Below, in pieces: positions 23,730-32,651 of a stretch of DNA of 64,000 nucleotides. The notes under the pieces were generated by a model that was not told the DNA's origin, did not search any database, and saw nothing but the letters and a program-made list of their open reading frames with translations. The stretch is from the NCBI RefSeq assembly GCF_049608145.1, contig NZ_JBMYXF010000001.1, positions 1-64,000 on the forward strand, written 5' to 3'. Each line of letters starts with the position of its first letter. Position 1 is the stretch's first letter. Source of the DNA: Halocynthiibacter sp049608145. GTDB lineage: Bacteria; Pseudomonadota; Alphaproteobacteria; Rhodobacterales; Rhodobacteraceae. Both the position numbers and the translations under genes were made by a program.

Positions 23730-24131
23730 ATGAACGGTCACAACTCGAACATTGGTCATCGCTTTGCAACCCTTTGTGATGCATCGCTTGACCCTGCCAC
23801 GTTTACCCATCGCGACCATGTGATCTGCGCGGCTTACGCCTTGCAAAATTACGATTTCTTTGAGGCGGCCCATCTTTATGCCAGTGGTCTGAAGGCCCTG
23901 GTTACAAAAGCTGGTGTGCCTGAAAAGTTTAATGCGACGGTGACCTTTGCCTTTCTCAGCGTGATTGCTCAGAAAATGGTATTACATCCGGATGTCCCGG
24001 CAGAGGATCTGCCAGATTGCTGTCCAGAATTGTTACAAAAGGACGTGCTGACTGTTTGGTATACGAAGGAAATCCTTGCTTCGGACATGGCGCGGAAAAT
24101 CCCAGTTCTTCCTGAAATACAGCTGGCCTGA
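23730..24131 (+). CDS. Conserved-looking hypothetical protein, soluble and helical
   Basis: 133 residues, no signal peptide or membrane helix. The sequence FTHRDHVICAAYALQNYDFFEAA has paired His/Asp-His residues that could bind a metal, and CCPELLQKDVLTVWYTKEIL has a Cys pair. It is predicted mostly helical. I recall similar FTHRDH-type proteins as uncharacterised in other bacteria but cannot name a family. It is the second gene of the operon with the ribbon-helix-helix protein, so the two may act together. Confidence 0.6.
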   Translation: MNGHNSNIGHRFATLCDASLDPATFTHRDHVICAAYALQNYDFFEAAHLYASGLKALVTKAGVPEKFNATVTFAFLSVIAQKMVLHPDVPAEDLPDCCPELLQKDVLTVWYTKEILASDMARKIPVLPEIQLA

Positions 24132-24190
24132 GAAAGCGGAACAACCAGCTTTAACTTGATCCTGATACCAGATCGGCCTATGTCCGCCCC

Positions 24191-25099
24191 ATGACTATTG
24201 TAGCCGCACTATATCACTTCGCCCGTATCGATAACCCGCCTGCCGTGCAGGGGCCGCTTCAGGCTTTGTGCGACGAAGAGGGGATCAAAGGATCACTTCT
24301 TCTTGCGAAGGAAGGGATCAACGGAACAGTCGCGGGAACGCGTGCTGGCCTTGATCGGATGCTGGCCTATATTCGGGCTTTGCCGGGCTGTTCTGACCTT
24401 ATTCATAAGGAGAGCCCGTCGTCTGAGATGCCGTTCAACCGCATGAAGGTGAAGCTTAAGAAAGAGATCGTCACAATGGGGCAACCTGATGTCGATCCGA
24501 CGGCCTCTGTTGGGAACTATGTCGAGCCAAAAGATTGGAACGATCTGATCACCCAAGATGATGTTGTGGTGATCGATACCCGCAATGATTACGAGGTTGG
24601 CATCGGTACGTTCAAAGGGGCGATTGATCCGGAAACCAAATCCTTCCGTGAATTCCCGGAATGGTGGGAAAAGAACGCGGACCGTTTCCACAATAAACGT
24701 GTGGCGATGTTCTGTACCGGCGGCATTCGCTGTGAAAAATCCACGAATTATCTGATGGGCCAAGGTGTTGAAGACGTCTATCACCTGAAAGGCGGCATTC
24801 TGAAATATCTGGAAGAAGTGCCGGAAGAAGAAAGCACCTGGGAAGGTGAATGTTTTATCTTTGATCAGCGTGTTTCCATTGGTCACGGCTTGGTAGAAGG
24901 GCCACATCACCTGTGTCACGCCTGCCGCCGTCCGATCCTGCCTGAAGATCTGGAACGTTCGGAATATGAAGAAGGTGTCAGCTGCCATCTTTGCGTTGAT
25001 GAAACATCAGAAGATCGAAAAACGCGTTTCCGTGAACGTCAGAAACAGATCGCCTTGTCCAAAGCCCGCGGTGAAAGCCATGTGGGCCCGCGCGCGTAA
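24191..25099 (+). CDS. trhO: tRNA uridine(34) hydroxylase, rhodanese type
   Basis: 302 residues, the usual TrhO (YceA) length. An N-terminal acylphosphatase-like part (residues 1-95) is followed by a rhodanese domain with VVVIDTRNDYEVGIGTFKGA and the active-site loop MFCTGGIRCEKST, where Cys is the catalytic residue. The C-terminal part has paired cysteines (HLCHACRRPI and CHLCVDE) as in the family. TrhO makes 5-hydroxyuridine at the wobble position of tRNA using oxygen. It stands alone on the plus strand. Confidence 0.93.
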   Translation: MTIVAALYHFARIDNPPAVQGPLQALCDEEGIKGSLLLAKEGINGTVAGTRAGLDRMLAYIRALPGCSDLIHKESPSSEMPFNRMKVKLKKEIVTMGQPDVDPTASVGNYVEPKDWNDLITQDDVVVIDTRNDYEVGIGTFKGAIDPETKSFREFPEWWEKNADRFHNKRVAMFCTGGIRCEKSTNYLMGQGVEDVYHLKGGILKYLEEVPEEESTWEGECFIFDQRVSIGHGLVEGPHHLCHACRRPILPEDLERSEYEEGVSCHLCVDETSEDRKTRFRERQKQIALSKARGESHVGPRA

Positions 25100-25128
25100 A
25101 CGCATTTTTAAGGTCACTAAACTGTTTG

Positions 25129-25150
25129 GGCAGGTGATCCTTTACCTGCC
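25129..25150. terminator. Hairpin between convergent trhO and alcohol dehydrogenase genes
   Basis: Stem GGCAGGT / ACCTGCC (25129-25135 with 25144-25150) with an eight-base loop, between two convergent genes. No clear T tract follows on either strand, so its role in termination is uncertain. Confidence 0.4.
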
Positions 25151-25154
25151 AGGC

Positions 25155-26282
25155 CTAGATCCTGAAGATGTCCTTAATATTCTGAGGGTTCAGCCGGATC
25201 GGGTTGTTTGACATGCGTTGCATATTGGCAAGTTGTGACAGCGTACCGCGTTTTTTAATCGTGTTTGGGCCAAGTTTTTCCAAATCATGTTGCACGGCCA
25301 GGTCTTCCATAAACCCACGTAGAACAGCACAGCATTGATCCGTTCTGTCGATGGACAGGGCCTGCATCAGGCGCGCCATAATTTTCCGCAGATGTGCAGG
25401 GCCGCGTGGGTCTGAGATCTGTTGGTTCCTTGCCTGTGCATGGATCTGAAATATCATCGGTAAAGTCAGCCAAACCGCGTGGCCGTGAGGGATGCCGTAT
25501 TGCCCGGTGATGCCGTAAGACCAGGCGTGAGCGGCGGTGGTTTTTGAAATATTGATTGCCTGCCCCGCCAGATTGGCCGCCTCGGACAGGCCCTGAAGGG
25601 ACGCGGGGTCAGCATCAGGGCGAACCATCGCGTGGGCGTGCTGCGTGATCAGATCAATGGCACGAAAGGCTGTGTCACGGCTTTCTTTTGTTGAACCTAC
25701 AGCCCAGGCGCTTTCAATGGCCTGCGCAAGGGCGTCTAAAATGTTGCAGGCTTTTTGATAAGGTGTGGCGCTGGCCAGCAAGACGCCATCCAGAATGATG
25801 CGATCTGGTAATAAGCACGGGGCCGCGAGTGAGAATTTTTCACCCCCGATATAGACCACTGCGAAATGGGTGGCTTCGCTGCCCGATCCCGCTGTGGTAG
25901 GCACTGCGATCAGGGGGATATCAGGGTCTGTTACAGGGGTTTTTCCCTTGGCTAGAGATTCTGAGGCATCGGGATTGGCATAAAACGCTTTGATCAGTTT
26001 CGCCATGTCCAGAACGCTGCCGCCGCCAATTGCCAGGATCAGATCGATGCCTTTGTGACGTGCAAGATCTGCCCCGCGAATGGCGTCTTCGATTTTCGGG
26101 TTTATCTCAAAGTCGTTGAAGCGAAGGACATCCATGTCTTTCAGGGCGGTTTCTGCAACTTGCTGGGCGCCACTGGTCACATAGGAGGCCTTTCCAGTCA
26201 CAAGCAGAACCCTGCTATGGTGATAAGGTAAAAGAAGTTCGGGCAGTTTTGCGAGAGAGTTGAGGCCAGTGATCCGCTGCAT
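25155..26282 (-). CDS. Iron-containing alcohol dehydrogenase
   Basis: 375 residues from the ATG at 26282 with GGGAA upstream; the longer open frame to 26444 would overlap hemN and is not used. The NAD-binding motif is LILAIGGGSVLDMAKLI, followed by PTTAGSGSEATHFAV. Metal ligands are likely the aspartate near LDALAQAIE and the histidines of AHAWSYGI and GIPHGHAVWLTLP, typical of group III (iron) alcohol dehydrogenases. Substrates in this family include alcohols and phosphonate intermediates such as phosphonoacetaldehyde; neither can be chosen here. It is divergent from hemN, with an FNR-like box in the shared promoter. Confidence 0.88.
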   Translation of the reverse strand: MQRITGLNSLAKLPELLLPYHHSRVLLVTGKASYVTSGAQQVAETALKDMDVLRFNDFEINPKIEDAIRGADLARHKGIDLILAIGGGSVLDMAKLIKAFYANPDASESLAKGKTPVTDPDIPLIAVPTTAGSGSEATHFAVVYIGGEKFSLAAPCLLPDRIILDGVLLASATPYQKACNILDALAQAIESAWAVGSTKESRDTAFRAIDLITQHAHAMVRPDADPASLQGLSEAANLAGQAINISKTTAAHAWSYGITGQYGIPHGHAVWLTLPMIFQIHAQARNQQISDPRGPAHLRKIMARLMQALSIDRTDQCCAVLRGFMEDLAVQHDLEKLGPNTIKKRGTLSQLANMQRMSNNPIRLNPQNIKDIFRI

Positions 26283-26334
26283 CTGAAATTCCCGTGATTC
26301 ATTTAATGCGTCAAGAGAGACCGTACCTGCGGGG

Positions 26335-26348
26335 TTGATCCAGCGCAA
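26335..26348. promoter_or_regulatory. FNR/FnrL-like box before hemN
   Basis: TTGATCCAGCGCAA resembles the FNR/FnrL consensus TTGAT-N4-ATCAA, with a perfect left half and three of five bases in the right half. Its centre is 41.5 bases before the hemN ATG and about 60 bases before the divergent alcohol dehydrogenase ATG. Oxygen control of hemN is known in related bacteria, so the assignment is plausible but rests on an imperfect site. Confidence 0.4.
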
Positions 26349-26382
26349 AGAATACCTGTCTGCGAATCCATATATTACCCTG

Positions 26383-27735
26383 ATGGAACGCATATCTGAT
26401 CTTCGCCGTCTTGGCCTGTTTGATGCCCGTGTACCGCGATACACGAGCTATCCCACCGCACCCGTTTTCTCAACTGATCTAGGGGCTGATTTTCAGGCGG
26501 AATGCCTGGCTTCTTTGGATCCGTGTGAACCGGTTTCTGTCTATGTCCACGTGCCGTTTTGTGAACGGCTTTGCTGGTTTTGCGCCTGTCGTACCCAGGG
26601 CACCCAAACTATGTCACCCGTGGCGGGTTATGTGAAAACGCTGAAGGCAGAGTTGGAGATGATCCGCGCGCGCCTGCCAAAGGGCGTGAAAATGGGGCGT
26701 CTGCATTGGGGTGGTGGGACGCCGACTATTCTGTTGCCTGAGATGATCCATGACCTGGCCCAGGCGGTGAAATCAGTTTTCCCACCTGCTGACGAATTTG
26801 AATTTTCCGTTGAAATAGACCCTACTTTGGTCGATGCGGCGAAGATCGAGGCGTTGCGTCTGGAAGGCATGAACCGGGCCTCTATCGGCATTCAGGATTT
26901 TGCGGAAGATGTGCAGGAAGCCATTGGTCGCCATCAGCCTTGGGACGTCACAAAACATTGTGTGGATATGCTGCGTGCGGCTGGGATCCATTCGCTGAAC
27001 GCTGATCTGGTGTATGGCCTGCCATTTCAATCAGAAGATCACATGCGCGATACAGTCGCGAAGGTGCTGGCCCTGGATCCTGACCGTATGGCGCTGTTTG
27101 GCTATGCCCATGTGCCCCATATGGCCAAACGCCAGAAGTTGATCAAAGAAGAAACTCTGCCAGGTGATCTGGAACGCTATACATTGTCTCAAGTCGCCGC
27201 TGAAATGTTTCGCAATGCGGGCTATCAGGCGATTGGCATTGATCACTTTGCCAAGGCGGATGATGAATTGTCGCTGGCTTTGCAAGAAGGCCGTCTACGG
27301 CGGAACTTTCAGGGCTATACTGCTGATCATTGTGATACGCTGATTGGTATCGGGGCGTCTTCGATTTCTTCCTTTAAGGAAGGTTGGCTGCAGAATGCAC
27401 CCGCGACCGGTGCGTGGACCGGTAAAGTAGAAGCAGGCGTTCTGACCGGTTCCCGCGGGCATCGTTTTCAGAAGGATGATTTGCTGCGCAAAGCGGTGAT
27501 TGACGGGCTGATGTGTAATTTTGAACTGGATCTAGGCCTACTTGGTTCACAGTTTGAACAGGCGTCAGATCTGATAGATCTGCACAACATGATTGCGTCA
27601 GAGTTTTCACCATATGTGGTGCAAGATGGCGCCCTGTTGCGGATCACAGAAGAAGGGCGTCCTCTAACCCGGATCATCGCCAGCCGTTATGATGCCTATA
27701 CACGCGATGCGGGAACCTATTCCAAGGCCTCTTGA
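26383..27735 (+). CDS. hemN: Oxygen-independent coproporphyrinogen III oxidase
   Basis: 450 residues from the ATG at 26383. The radical-SAM motif is VPFCERLCWFCACRTQG, giving the C-x3-C-x2-C-x-C pattern that marks genuine HemN rather than the HemW-type relatives, which lack the fourth Cys. LFDARVPRYTSYPTAP at the start, LHWGGGTPT and SIGIQDFAEDVQEAIGR are also typical. It oxidises coproporphyrinogen III to protoporphyrinogen IX without oxygen in haem synthesis. No clear ribosome site precedes the start; an FNR-like site 41.5 bases upstream would be consistent with a very short or absent leader. Confidence 0.93.
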   Translation: MERISDLRRLGLFDARVPRYTSYPTAPVFSTDLGADFQAECLASLDPCEPVSVYVHVPFCERLCWFCACRTQGTQTMSPVAGYVKTLKAELEMIRARLPKGVKMGRLHWGGGTPTILLPEMIHDLAQAVKSVFPPADEFEFSVEIDPTLVDAAKIEALRLEGMNRASIGIQDFAEDVQEAIGRHQPWDVTKHCVDMLRAAGIHSLNADLVYGLPFQSEDHMRDTVAKVLALDPDRMALFGYAHVPHMAKRQKLIKEETLPGDLERYTLSQVAAEMFRNAGYQAIGIDHFAKADDELSLALQEGRLRRNFQGYTADHCDTLIGIGASSISSFKEGWLQNAPATGAWTGKVEAGVLTGSRGHRFQKDDLLRKAVIDGLMCNFELDLGLLGSQFEQASDLIDLHNMIASEFSPYVVQDGALLRITEEGRPLTRIIASRYDAYTRDAGTYSKAS

Positions 27736-27747
27736 TCGGAAATGCCA

Positions 27748-27795
27748 GTGCGGGGGCCAGCCCCCGTACCCCCGGAGTATTTCTTGCAAGATGAA
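27748..27795. repeat. GC-rich hairpin repeat after hemN
   Basis: A strong hairpin CGGGGGC-CA-GCCCCCG (27751-27766) is followed by CCCCCGGAGTATTTCTTGCA and an A-rich stretch. This layout, a C/G hairpin then CCCCGGAGTATTT, is one I recall occurring many times in Rhodobacterales genomes at gene ends. Only one copy was noticed in this window. It may also act as a transcription terminator for hemN. Confidence 0.5.
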
Positions 27796-27835
27796 ATAAG
27801 TAAGATGTACCCGTGTGGGAGCGGCGGATAGAAGA

Positions 27836-28849
27836 TCAACTTCGAATGCAGGGAAGAACATCACCTTCTTCCGGTGTGGCTTCCCAGGCGGCACGGGCAA
27901 TTGCACGTGAAAGGCACATAGCAGCTGCGTGGCCTAGGTCAGCAAGTTCGGGTGCTTGGCGTTTGTCTGTGCTGGCTGCAAAAATCAGATCACCATCCAT
28001 CGGGGAATGGGCGGGCACAATTGCGCGCCCAAGACCGTCCTGTGCCATGACAGCCATACGTTTGCACTGGGCTTTGGTCAGGGTGGCATCGGTTGCAACG
28101 ATGGCGATGGTTGTATTGGCGGTGGGGGCTTGATTTGCATCCGCCGCAAGTTCCATCATTTTTGCGATCTTCTTGCTGTGATGTGGCAGGCATCCGATGG
28201 AACGCGGATCAGGGCCTAATCCACCAAATTCAGCGCCGATTTCGAAAGTTGCCGCGTGAAAATGGCCATTCGCTGTGACCACATTTCCAATGGGGTTTGC
28301 GGCAACAAGCGCCCCGACAGTTGTTCCGCAAGGCATGACGAGAGAGGCAGAGCCCAGCCCCCCTTTGCAATTGCCTGTGACCGCGCCTTTACCCGCGCCA
28401 TAACTGCCAAGAGAGAAATTTTCTGAAGCGTTGTTGAGTGCCGACCGCCCCAGGGCACGGTAAGGGTTTTCGCTCCAAGCTTTGTCTCCGCCATTCAGCA
28501 GATCAAAAATAATGGCACCCGGCACAATCGGGATCAGGGCAGGGCCCAGCTGAAATCCGCGCCCGATGCTGCGTAACCCGTCACTGACGCCGGACGGGGC
28601 ATCAAGACCAAAGGCGGAACCGCCGGACAGGACCAGCGCATCAACCTGTTCTACGGTCCGCTGGGGATCAAGCAGTTCGGTTTCCCGTGTGCCTGGTGCT
28701 CCGCCCATGATATCAACCGAGGCCGTAAAAGGCGTATCGCCAACCAGAACTGTGGTGCCGGATTTCAGTTCCGTGTTATCCGCATTGCCCACGCGCAGTC
28801 CTTGGACATCGGTGATCAGGTTGCGGGGGCCAGGTTGCATGGGGATCAT
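27836..28849 (-). CDS. P1 family peptidase (DmpA / endo-type 6-aminohexanoate oligomer hydrolase-like)
   Basis: 337 residues from the ATG at 28849, which overlaps the SDR stop as ATGA. The fold is that of self-processing N-terminal nucleophile hydrolases: DALVLSGGSAFGLDA, GAGKGAVTGNCKGGLGSAS, and ANTTIAIVATDATLTKAQ, where cleavage probably occurs at Asn245-Thr246 to free the nucleophile. MDGDLIFAAST near the end is also conserved. Relatives split D-amino acid or beta-peptide amides and nylon oligomers. It is the last gene of the ABC importer operon, so it probably hydrolyses an imported amide or peptide. The substrate is unknown. Confidence 0.85.
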   Translation of the reverse strand: MIPMQPGPRNLITDVQGLRVGNADNTELKSGTTVLVGDTPFTASVDIMGGAPGTRETELLDPQRTVEQVDALVLSGGSAFGLDAPSGVSDGLRSIGRGFQLGPALIPIVPGAIIFDLLNGGDKAWSENPYRALGRSALNNASENFSLGSYGAGKGAVTGNCKGGLGSASLVMPCGTTVGALVAANPIGNVVTANGHFHAATFEIGAEFGGLGPDPRSIGCLPHHSKKIAKMMELAADANQAPTANTTIAIVATDATLTKAQCKRMAVMAQDGLGRAIVPAHSPMDGDLIFAASTDKRQAPELADLGHAAAMCLSRAIARAAWEATPEEGDVLPCIRS

Positions 28850-29586
28850 ATGCAGCGCCCGCCGTCGACTTCCATTGCTACGCCGGTGATCATGCTGGCC
28901 TCCTCTGAACAAAGAAAAGCAGCGGCATTGCCCATGTCTTGTGGGGTGGAAAAACGTCCAATTGGGATGGTTGAAACAAATTTTTCGCGCATCTCGGGCG
29001 TGTCTTCCCCCATGAAGGATTTCAACAATGGTGTTTCGCCGGCAACAGGATTGATCGCGTTGACGCGTACACCTGCGGGGGCAAGTTCCACAGCCATGGC
29101 TTTGGTCGCGGTGATCATCCAGCCCTTGGATGCATTATACCATGACAATCGGGGGCGTGGGCTGACCCCAGCTGTGGAGGCAACGTTAAGAATTGCCCCA
29201 GATCCCTGCGCTTTCATCAGGGGAACGATGTGTTTTGCCGCCAGATACACCGACTTTGTGTTTACATTCAGGACGCGATCGAAATCTTCCTCAGAAATAT
29301 CTTCCATTGCGGCGGGCAAATGGGTGATACCAGCGTTGTTCACAAGTACATCGATGCGGCCCATTTTCACCAGTGCCGTCGCGGTCAACCTGCCAACATC
29401 GGCGTCACTTGAAACGTCGCATTGCGCCGCGAATGCGCCGATGCCACGTGCAGTTTCCTCTGCCGCGGCGCCATTGATGTCAGCGATCAGAACGGTTGCT
29501 CCTTCTGCGATGAATTTCTCGGCAATCCCCAGACCAAAGCCTGATGCACCGCCGGTTACAATTGCTGTTTTACCTTTAAGTTTCAT
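28846..29586 (-). CDS. Short-chain dehydrogenase/reductase (classical SDR)
   Basis: 246 residues. Cofactor motif TGGASGFGLGIAEKF, the NAD-preferring acidic residue at LIADINGA, NNAGIT, the catalytic Ser in NVASTAG, and Tyr/Lys in WYNASKGWM are all present. NPVAGETPLL and the C-terminal VDGGRCI are normal for FabG/glucose dehydrogenase-like SDRs. It sits between an aldehyde dehydrogenase and the P1 peptidase in the importer operon, so it probably oxidises an alcohol from the imported compound to the aldehyde, which the next enzyme would oxidise. This order of steps is inference. Confidence 0.88.
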   Translation of the reverse strand: MKLKGKTAIVTGGASGFGLGIAEKFIAEGATVLIADINGAAAEETARGIGAFAAQCDVSSDADVGRLTATALVKMGRIDVLVNNAGITHLPAAMEDISEEDFDRVLNVNTKSVYLAAKHIVPLMKAQGSGAILNVASTAGVSPRPRLSWYNASKGWMITATKAMAVELAPAGVRVNAINPVAGETPLLKSFMGEDTPEMREKFVSTIPIGRFSTPQDMGNAAAFLCSEEASMITGVAMEVDGGRCI

Positions 29587-29595
29587 GATATTGCC

Positions 29596-31053
29596 TTATC
29601 CATGTTTCGCCGCGACGGTTTTTAAGGTGGAAAATCCATATAAGGCTTCAAAGCCTTTTTCTCGGCCGTGACCGGATTTTCCGACGCCCCCAAAGGGCAG
29701 TTCAACCCCGCCCCCGGCGCCGTAGTTGTTGATAAATACCTGCCCTGAACGCAGGTGTTTTGCGAGACGCATTTGCCGCGCACCGCTGTCAGTCCAGATC
29801 GAAGCCACCAAACCAAAATCCGTTCCGTTTGCAATCTTTACGGCCTCTTCTTCATCGTCAAACGGGATGATCACCTGCACTGGTCCAAAGATTTCGTCCT
29901 GCGCAAGGCTGTGACGGGCATCGACCGGAGCAAACAGAGTTGGCGCAACATAATGACCTGTATCCGGTGCATCTGCGATGATCTGGCCTTCGCCGATTTT
30001 CTCAAGGGTGTCGCCTGCATGAAGAAAACCAGAAACGATCTCTTTCTGACGGGCGGAAATCAGCGGGCCGACATTCAGATCTGACAAAGCCGGGCCGACT
30101 TTCAATGCGCCATAAGACATGGCCATTTTTTCGCAGACTTCATCAAAACATGCGCGTTGCACTAAGATGCGGGACGAAGCGGAACAGGTTTGACCCGCGT
30201 TCTGAATGCCTGCGTTGACAAGGAAAGGTAAGGCTTCGTTAATATCCGCGTCTTTGAACACCAATTGCGGGGATTTTCCACCCAGTTCCAAGGTGACGGG
30301 CACAACATTGTCACCGGCGGACTGTTGGATGAGTTTACCAACGCCCACGGAGCCCGTGAAGGAAATGTGATGCACGCCTGGGTGGGATGACAGGGCGGCG
30401 CCCGCCTCTTCGCCAAGGCCCGGTACCACGTTCAAGGCGCCTGCGGGCAGGCCCGCTTCACGGGCGATTTCGGCAAAGGCAAGTGCCGTCAGGCAGGCCT
30501 CTTCTGCGGGCTTCAGTACACAGGCATTGCCCATGGTTAACGCTGCCCCGACGCTGCGACCGATGATCTGCATCGGATAGTTCCACGGCACGATATGGCC
30601 GGTTACACCGTGGGGCTCGCGCAGGGTGTAAACCGTATAGCCATCCATGTAAGGGATTGTTTCACCATGAATTTTATCCGCAGCGCCCCCGTAGAATTCC
30701 ATATACCGCGCAAGGGCCACAGCATCGGCCCGCGCCTGTGTCAGAGGTTTGCCAACGTCCTGCGCTTCTATGCGGGCCAGTTGGTCTACACGGGTCAGGG
30801 CAAGTTGCCCGATCCGCGTCAGGATACGTCCGCGTTCCACAGCTGTCATTCTGCCCCAGTCCCCTTGAAGGGCGTTTTCTGCGGCGTGGACGGCAGCGTC
30901 GATATCTGCCTTTGTTCCCCGTGCAATTGCACCTGTGATCTGCCCTGTTGACGGATCTTCGACAGGTAATGTGTCACCGGTTACAGGGGCAATCCAGTGG
31001 CCGTTAACAAAGCATTTATCTGTGTCGAACCAGAGGTCCTGGGAAAGGGTCAT
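29596..31053 (-). CDS. Aldehyde dehydrogenase (NAD(P)-dependent)
   Basis: 485 residues, the standard size. Catalytic Glu is in LELGGKSPQLVF and the nucleophile Cys in NAGQTCSASSR; the cofactor region has SFTGSVGVGKLIQ and NYPMQIIGRSVGAALTMGN. LPFGGVGKSGHGREKGFEAL ends the domain. It oxidises an aldehyde to the acid. Its start overlaps the upstream ATPase gene (ATGA) and it is coupled to the SDR gene below, so it belongs to the same catabolic unit. Relatives act on betaine aldehyde, aminoaldehydes and others; the present substrate cannot be decided. Confidence 0.92.
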   Translation of the reverse strand: MTLSQDLWFDTDKCFVNGHWIAPVTGDTLPVEDPSTGQITGAIARGTKADIDAAVHAAENALQGDWGRMTAVERGRILTRIGQLALTRVDQLARIEAQDVGKPLTQARADAVALARYMEFYGGAADKIHGETIPYMDGYTVYTLREPHGVTGHIVPWNYPMQIIGRSVGAALTMGNACVLKPAEEACLTALAFAEIAREAGLPAGALNVVPGLGEEAGAALSSHPGVHHISFTGSVGVGKLIQQSAGDNVVPVTLELGGKSPQLVFKDADINEALPFLVNAGIQNAGQTCSASSRILVQRACFDEVCEKMAMSYGALKVGPALSDLNVGPLISARQKEIVSGFLHAGDTLEKIGEGQIIADAPDTGHYVAPTLFAPVDARHSLAQDEIFGPVQVIIPFDDEEEAVKIANGTDFGLVASIWTDSGARQMRLAKHLRSGQVFINNYGAGGGVELPFGGVGKSGHGREKGFEALYGFSTLKTVAAKHG

Positions 31054-32651
31054 ATTGTTTCCTTTAAGTCATCAGGCAGGCGGGGTGCAGCTGCGATCAA
31101 AGCCTGGGTGTAGGGATGTTGTGGTGTGTCAAAAACAGTGTCTGTTTCCCCGGTCTCGACGATTTCCCCGGATTTCATGACCAGAACCCGGTCGGTGATT
31201 GTACGCACGACAGACAGGTCATGAGAGATGAACAAATAGGTCAGCCCGTGTTTTTGTGAAAGCTCTGCCAAAAGGTCTAGAACCTGGGCGCGTACGGATA
31301 CATCGAGGGCGGAAACCGCTTCGTCCAGGATGATCAGTTCTGGGCGTGTGATCAGAGCGCGGGCAATTGCGATACGCTGGCGCTGACCACCGGAAAATTC
31401 GTGAATATGTTTGTGTTTGTCATCTGCGGACAGTCCAACGGATTTCAAAGCCTGATCAACTGCGGTTTCCATGGCAAGCCCCCTGGGCGGGTTGTCCAAT
31501 AGATGAAAAGGTTCTGTGATCAGTCGGGAAACCTTCCAGCGAGGGTTGAACGATCCGTATGGATCCTGAAACACCACTTGCATCTTGCGCCGGGCGACAC
31601 GGTTGATCTGCCTATCTGTAAACAAGGGCGCACCATCAAGGATAATTTCGCCACCTTGAATGGCTTCAAGCCCCAAAATCGCCCGTGTTAGGGTCGATTT
31701 TCCGCAACCGCTTTCCCCCACCAAACCCAGACTTTCGCCGCGTTTGATTTCGAAACTTACGTCATTCACCGCGCGGAACTTACCGGGGGCTGCAAACAGT
31801 TTTGTGCGTGGAAGGGTATAGTCACGGATCAGTCCGCGCACCTGCAGAAGAGGTTTCTTTTGGACGGGTGCCGTGCGATCGGGTTGATGCGACGAGGCTT
31901 CGAACAGCGCCTTTGTATAGGGGTGCTGCATGTCCTTATAAAGGGTCGCGGCGGGGCCTTCTTCGACCACTTGGCCATCTTTCATAATCACGATGTGATC
32001 GGCCATATCCGACACCACCGCAAGATCATGGGTGATCATCATGAGGCCCATGTTGTCTTCCGTCACCAGCCGTTTCAGCAGGGTCAGAATTTCGGCCTGG
32101 GTCGTGACATCAAGGGCTGTGGTCGGTTCATCCGCGATCAGCAATTTCGGGTGACGGGCAATTGCCATGGCAATGACTACACGCTGACGCTGACCGCCGG
32201 ACATTTCGTGTGGATAGCGGGTCAGAGGAAAGCGATCTTCGGGTAACTCGCAGCGATCAAGGGCTTTGCGGGCGCGGTCCAGGGCGTCGCGCTTACTGAC
32301 GCCTGGTTCATGAATACGAATGGTTTCGGCCACTTGATCCCCGATGTTTTTCACGGGGTTCAACGCGGTCATGGGTTCCTGGAACACCATGCCCACATCA
32401 TTGCCGCGAATGGCACAAAGATCAGATTCGGATGCCTTTAAGATCTCGGTATCTGCGAGAGTGATCGCACCAGTACAGGTCGCGGCATCGGGCAGCAATT
32501 GCATCACAGAAAACGCAGTCATGGATTTGCCAGATCCGCTTTCACCAATCACGCCTAGGATTTCACCTGGGGCGACAGACATGCTGACATCGTGCAGGAT
32601 CTTCACCGCACCAATTTTCATGGACAGGTTACTAATTGTCAGTAGGCTCAT
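31050..32651 (-). CDS. Peptide-type ABC importer ATPase, DppD-DppF fused
   Basis: 533 residues with two complete ATPase domains. The first has GESGSGKSMTAFSVM, signature MSGGQRQRVVIAMAI and LLIADEPTTALDV; the second has GESGCGKSTLTRAILG, signature FSGGQRQRIAIARAL and LIILDEAVSALDVSV. Each is followed by an oligopeptide-transporter-type C-terminal piece (HPYTKALFEA and HPYTQALIAA). It powers uptake through the DppB/DppC-type permeases encoded next to it, overlapping the permease gene by four bases. Fusion of the two ATPases in one chain is common in alphaproteobacteria. Confidence 0.93.
   Translation of the reverse strand: MSLLTISNLSMKIGAVKILHDVSMSVAPGEILGVIGESGSGKSMTAFSVMQLLPDAATCTGAITLADTEILKASESDLCAIRGNDVGMVFQEPMTALNPVKNIGDQVAETIRIHEPGVSKRDALDRARKALDRCELPEDRFPLTRYPHEMSGGQRQRVVIAMAIARHPKLLIADEPTTALDVTTQAEILTLLKRLVTEDNMGLMMITHDLAVVSDMADHIVIMKDGQVVEEGPAATLYKDMQHPYTKALFEASSHQPDRTAPVQKKPLLQVRGLIRDYTLPRTKLFAAPGKFRAVNDVSFEIKRGESLGLVGESGCGKSTLTRAILGLEAIQGGEIILDGAPLFTDRQINRVARRKMQVVFQDPYGSFNPRWKVSRLITEPFHLLDNPPRGLAMETAVDQALKSVGLSADDKHKHIHEFSGGQRQRIAIARALITRPELIILDEAVSALDVSVRAQVLDLLAELSQKHGLTYLFISHDLSVVRTITDRVLVMKSGEIVETGETDTVFDTPQHPYTQALIAAAPRLPDDLKETI

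Noticed and set aside
24293..24988. 231-codon frame antisense to trhO
   Set aside because: Phe/Ile/Arg-rich composition typical of a shadow frame; trhO is clearly coding.
28802..29671. 289-codon frame antisense to the SDR gene
   Set aside because: The SDR catalytic and cofactor motifs are complete on the minus strand.
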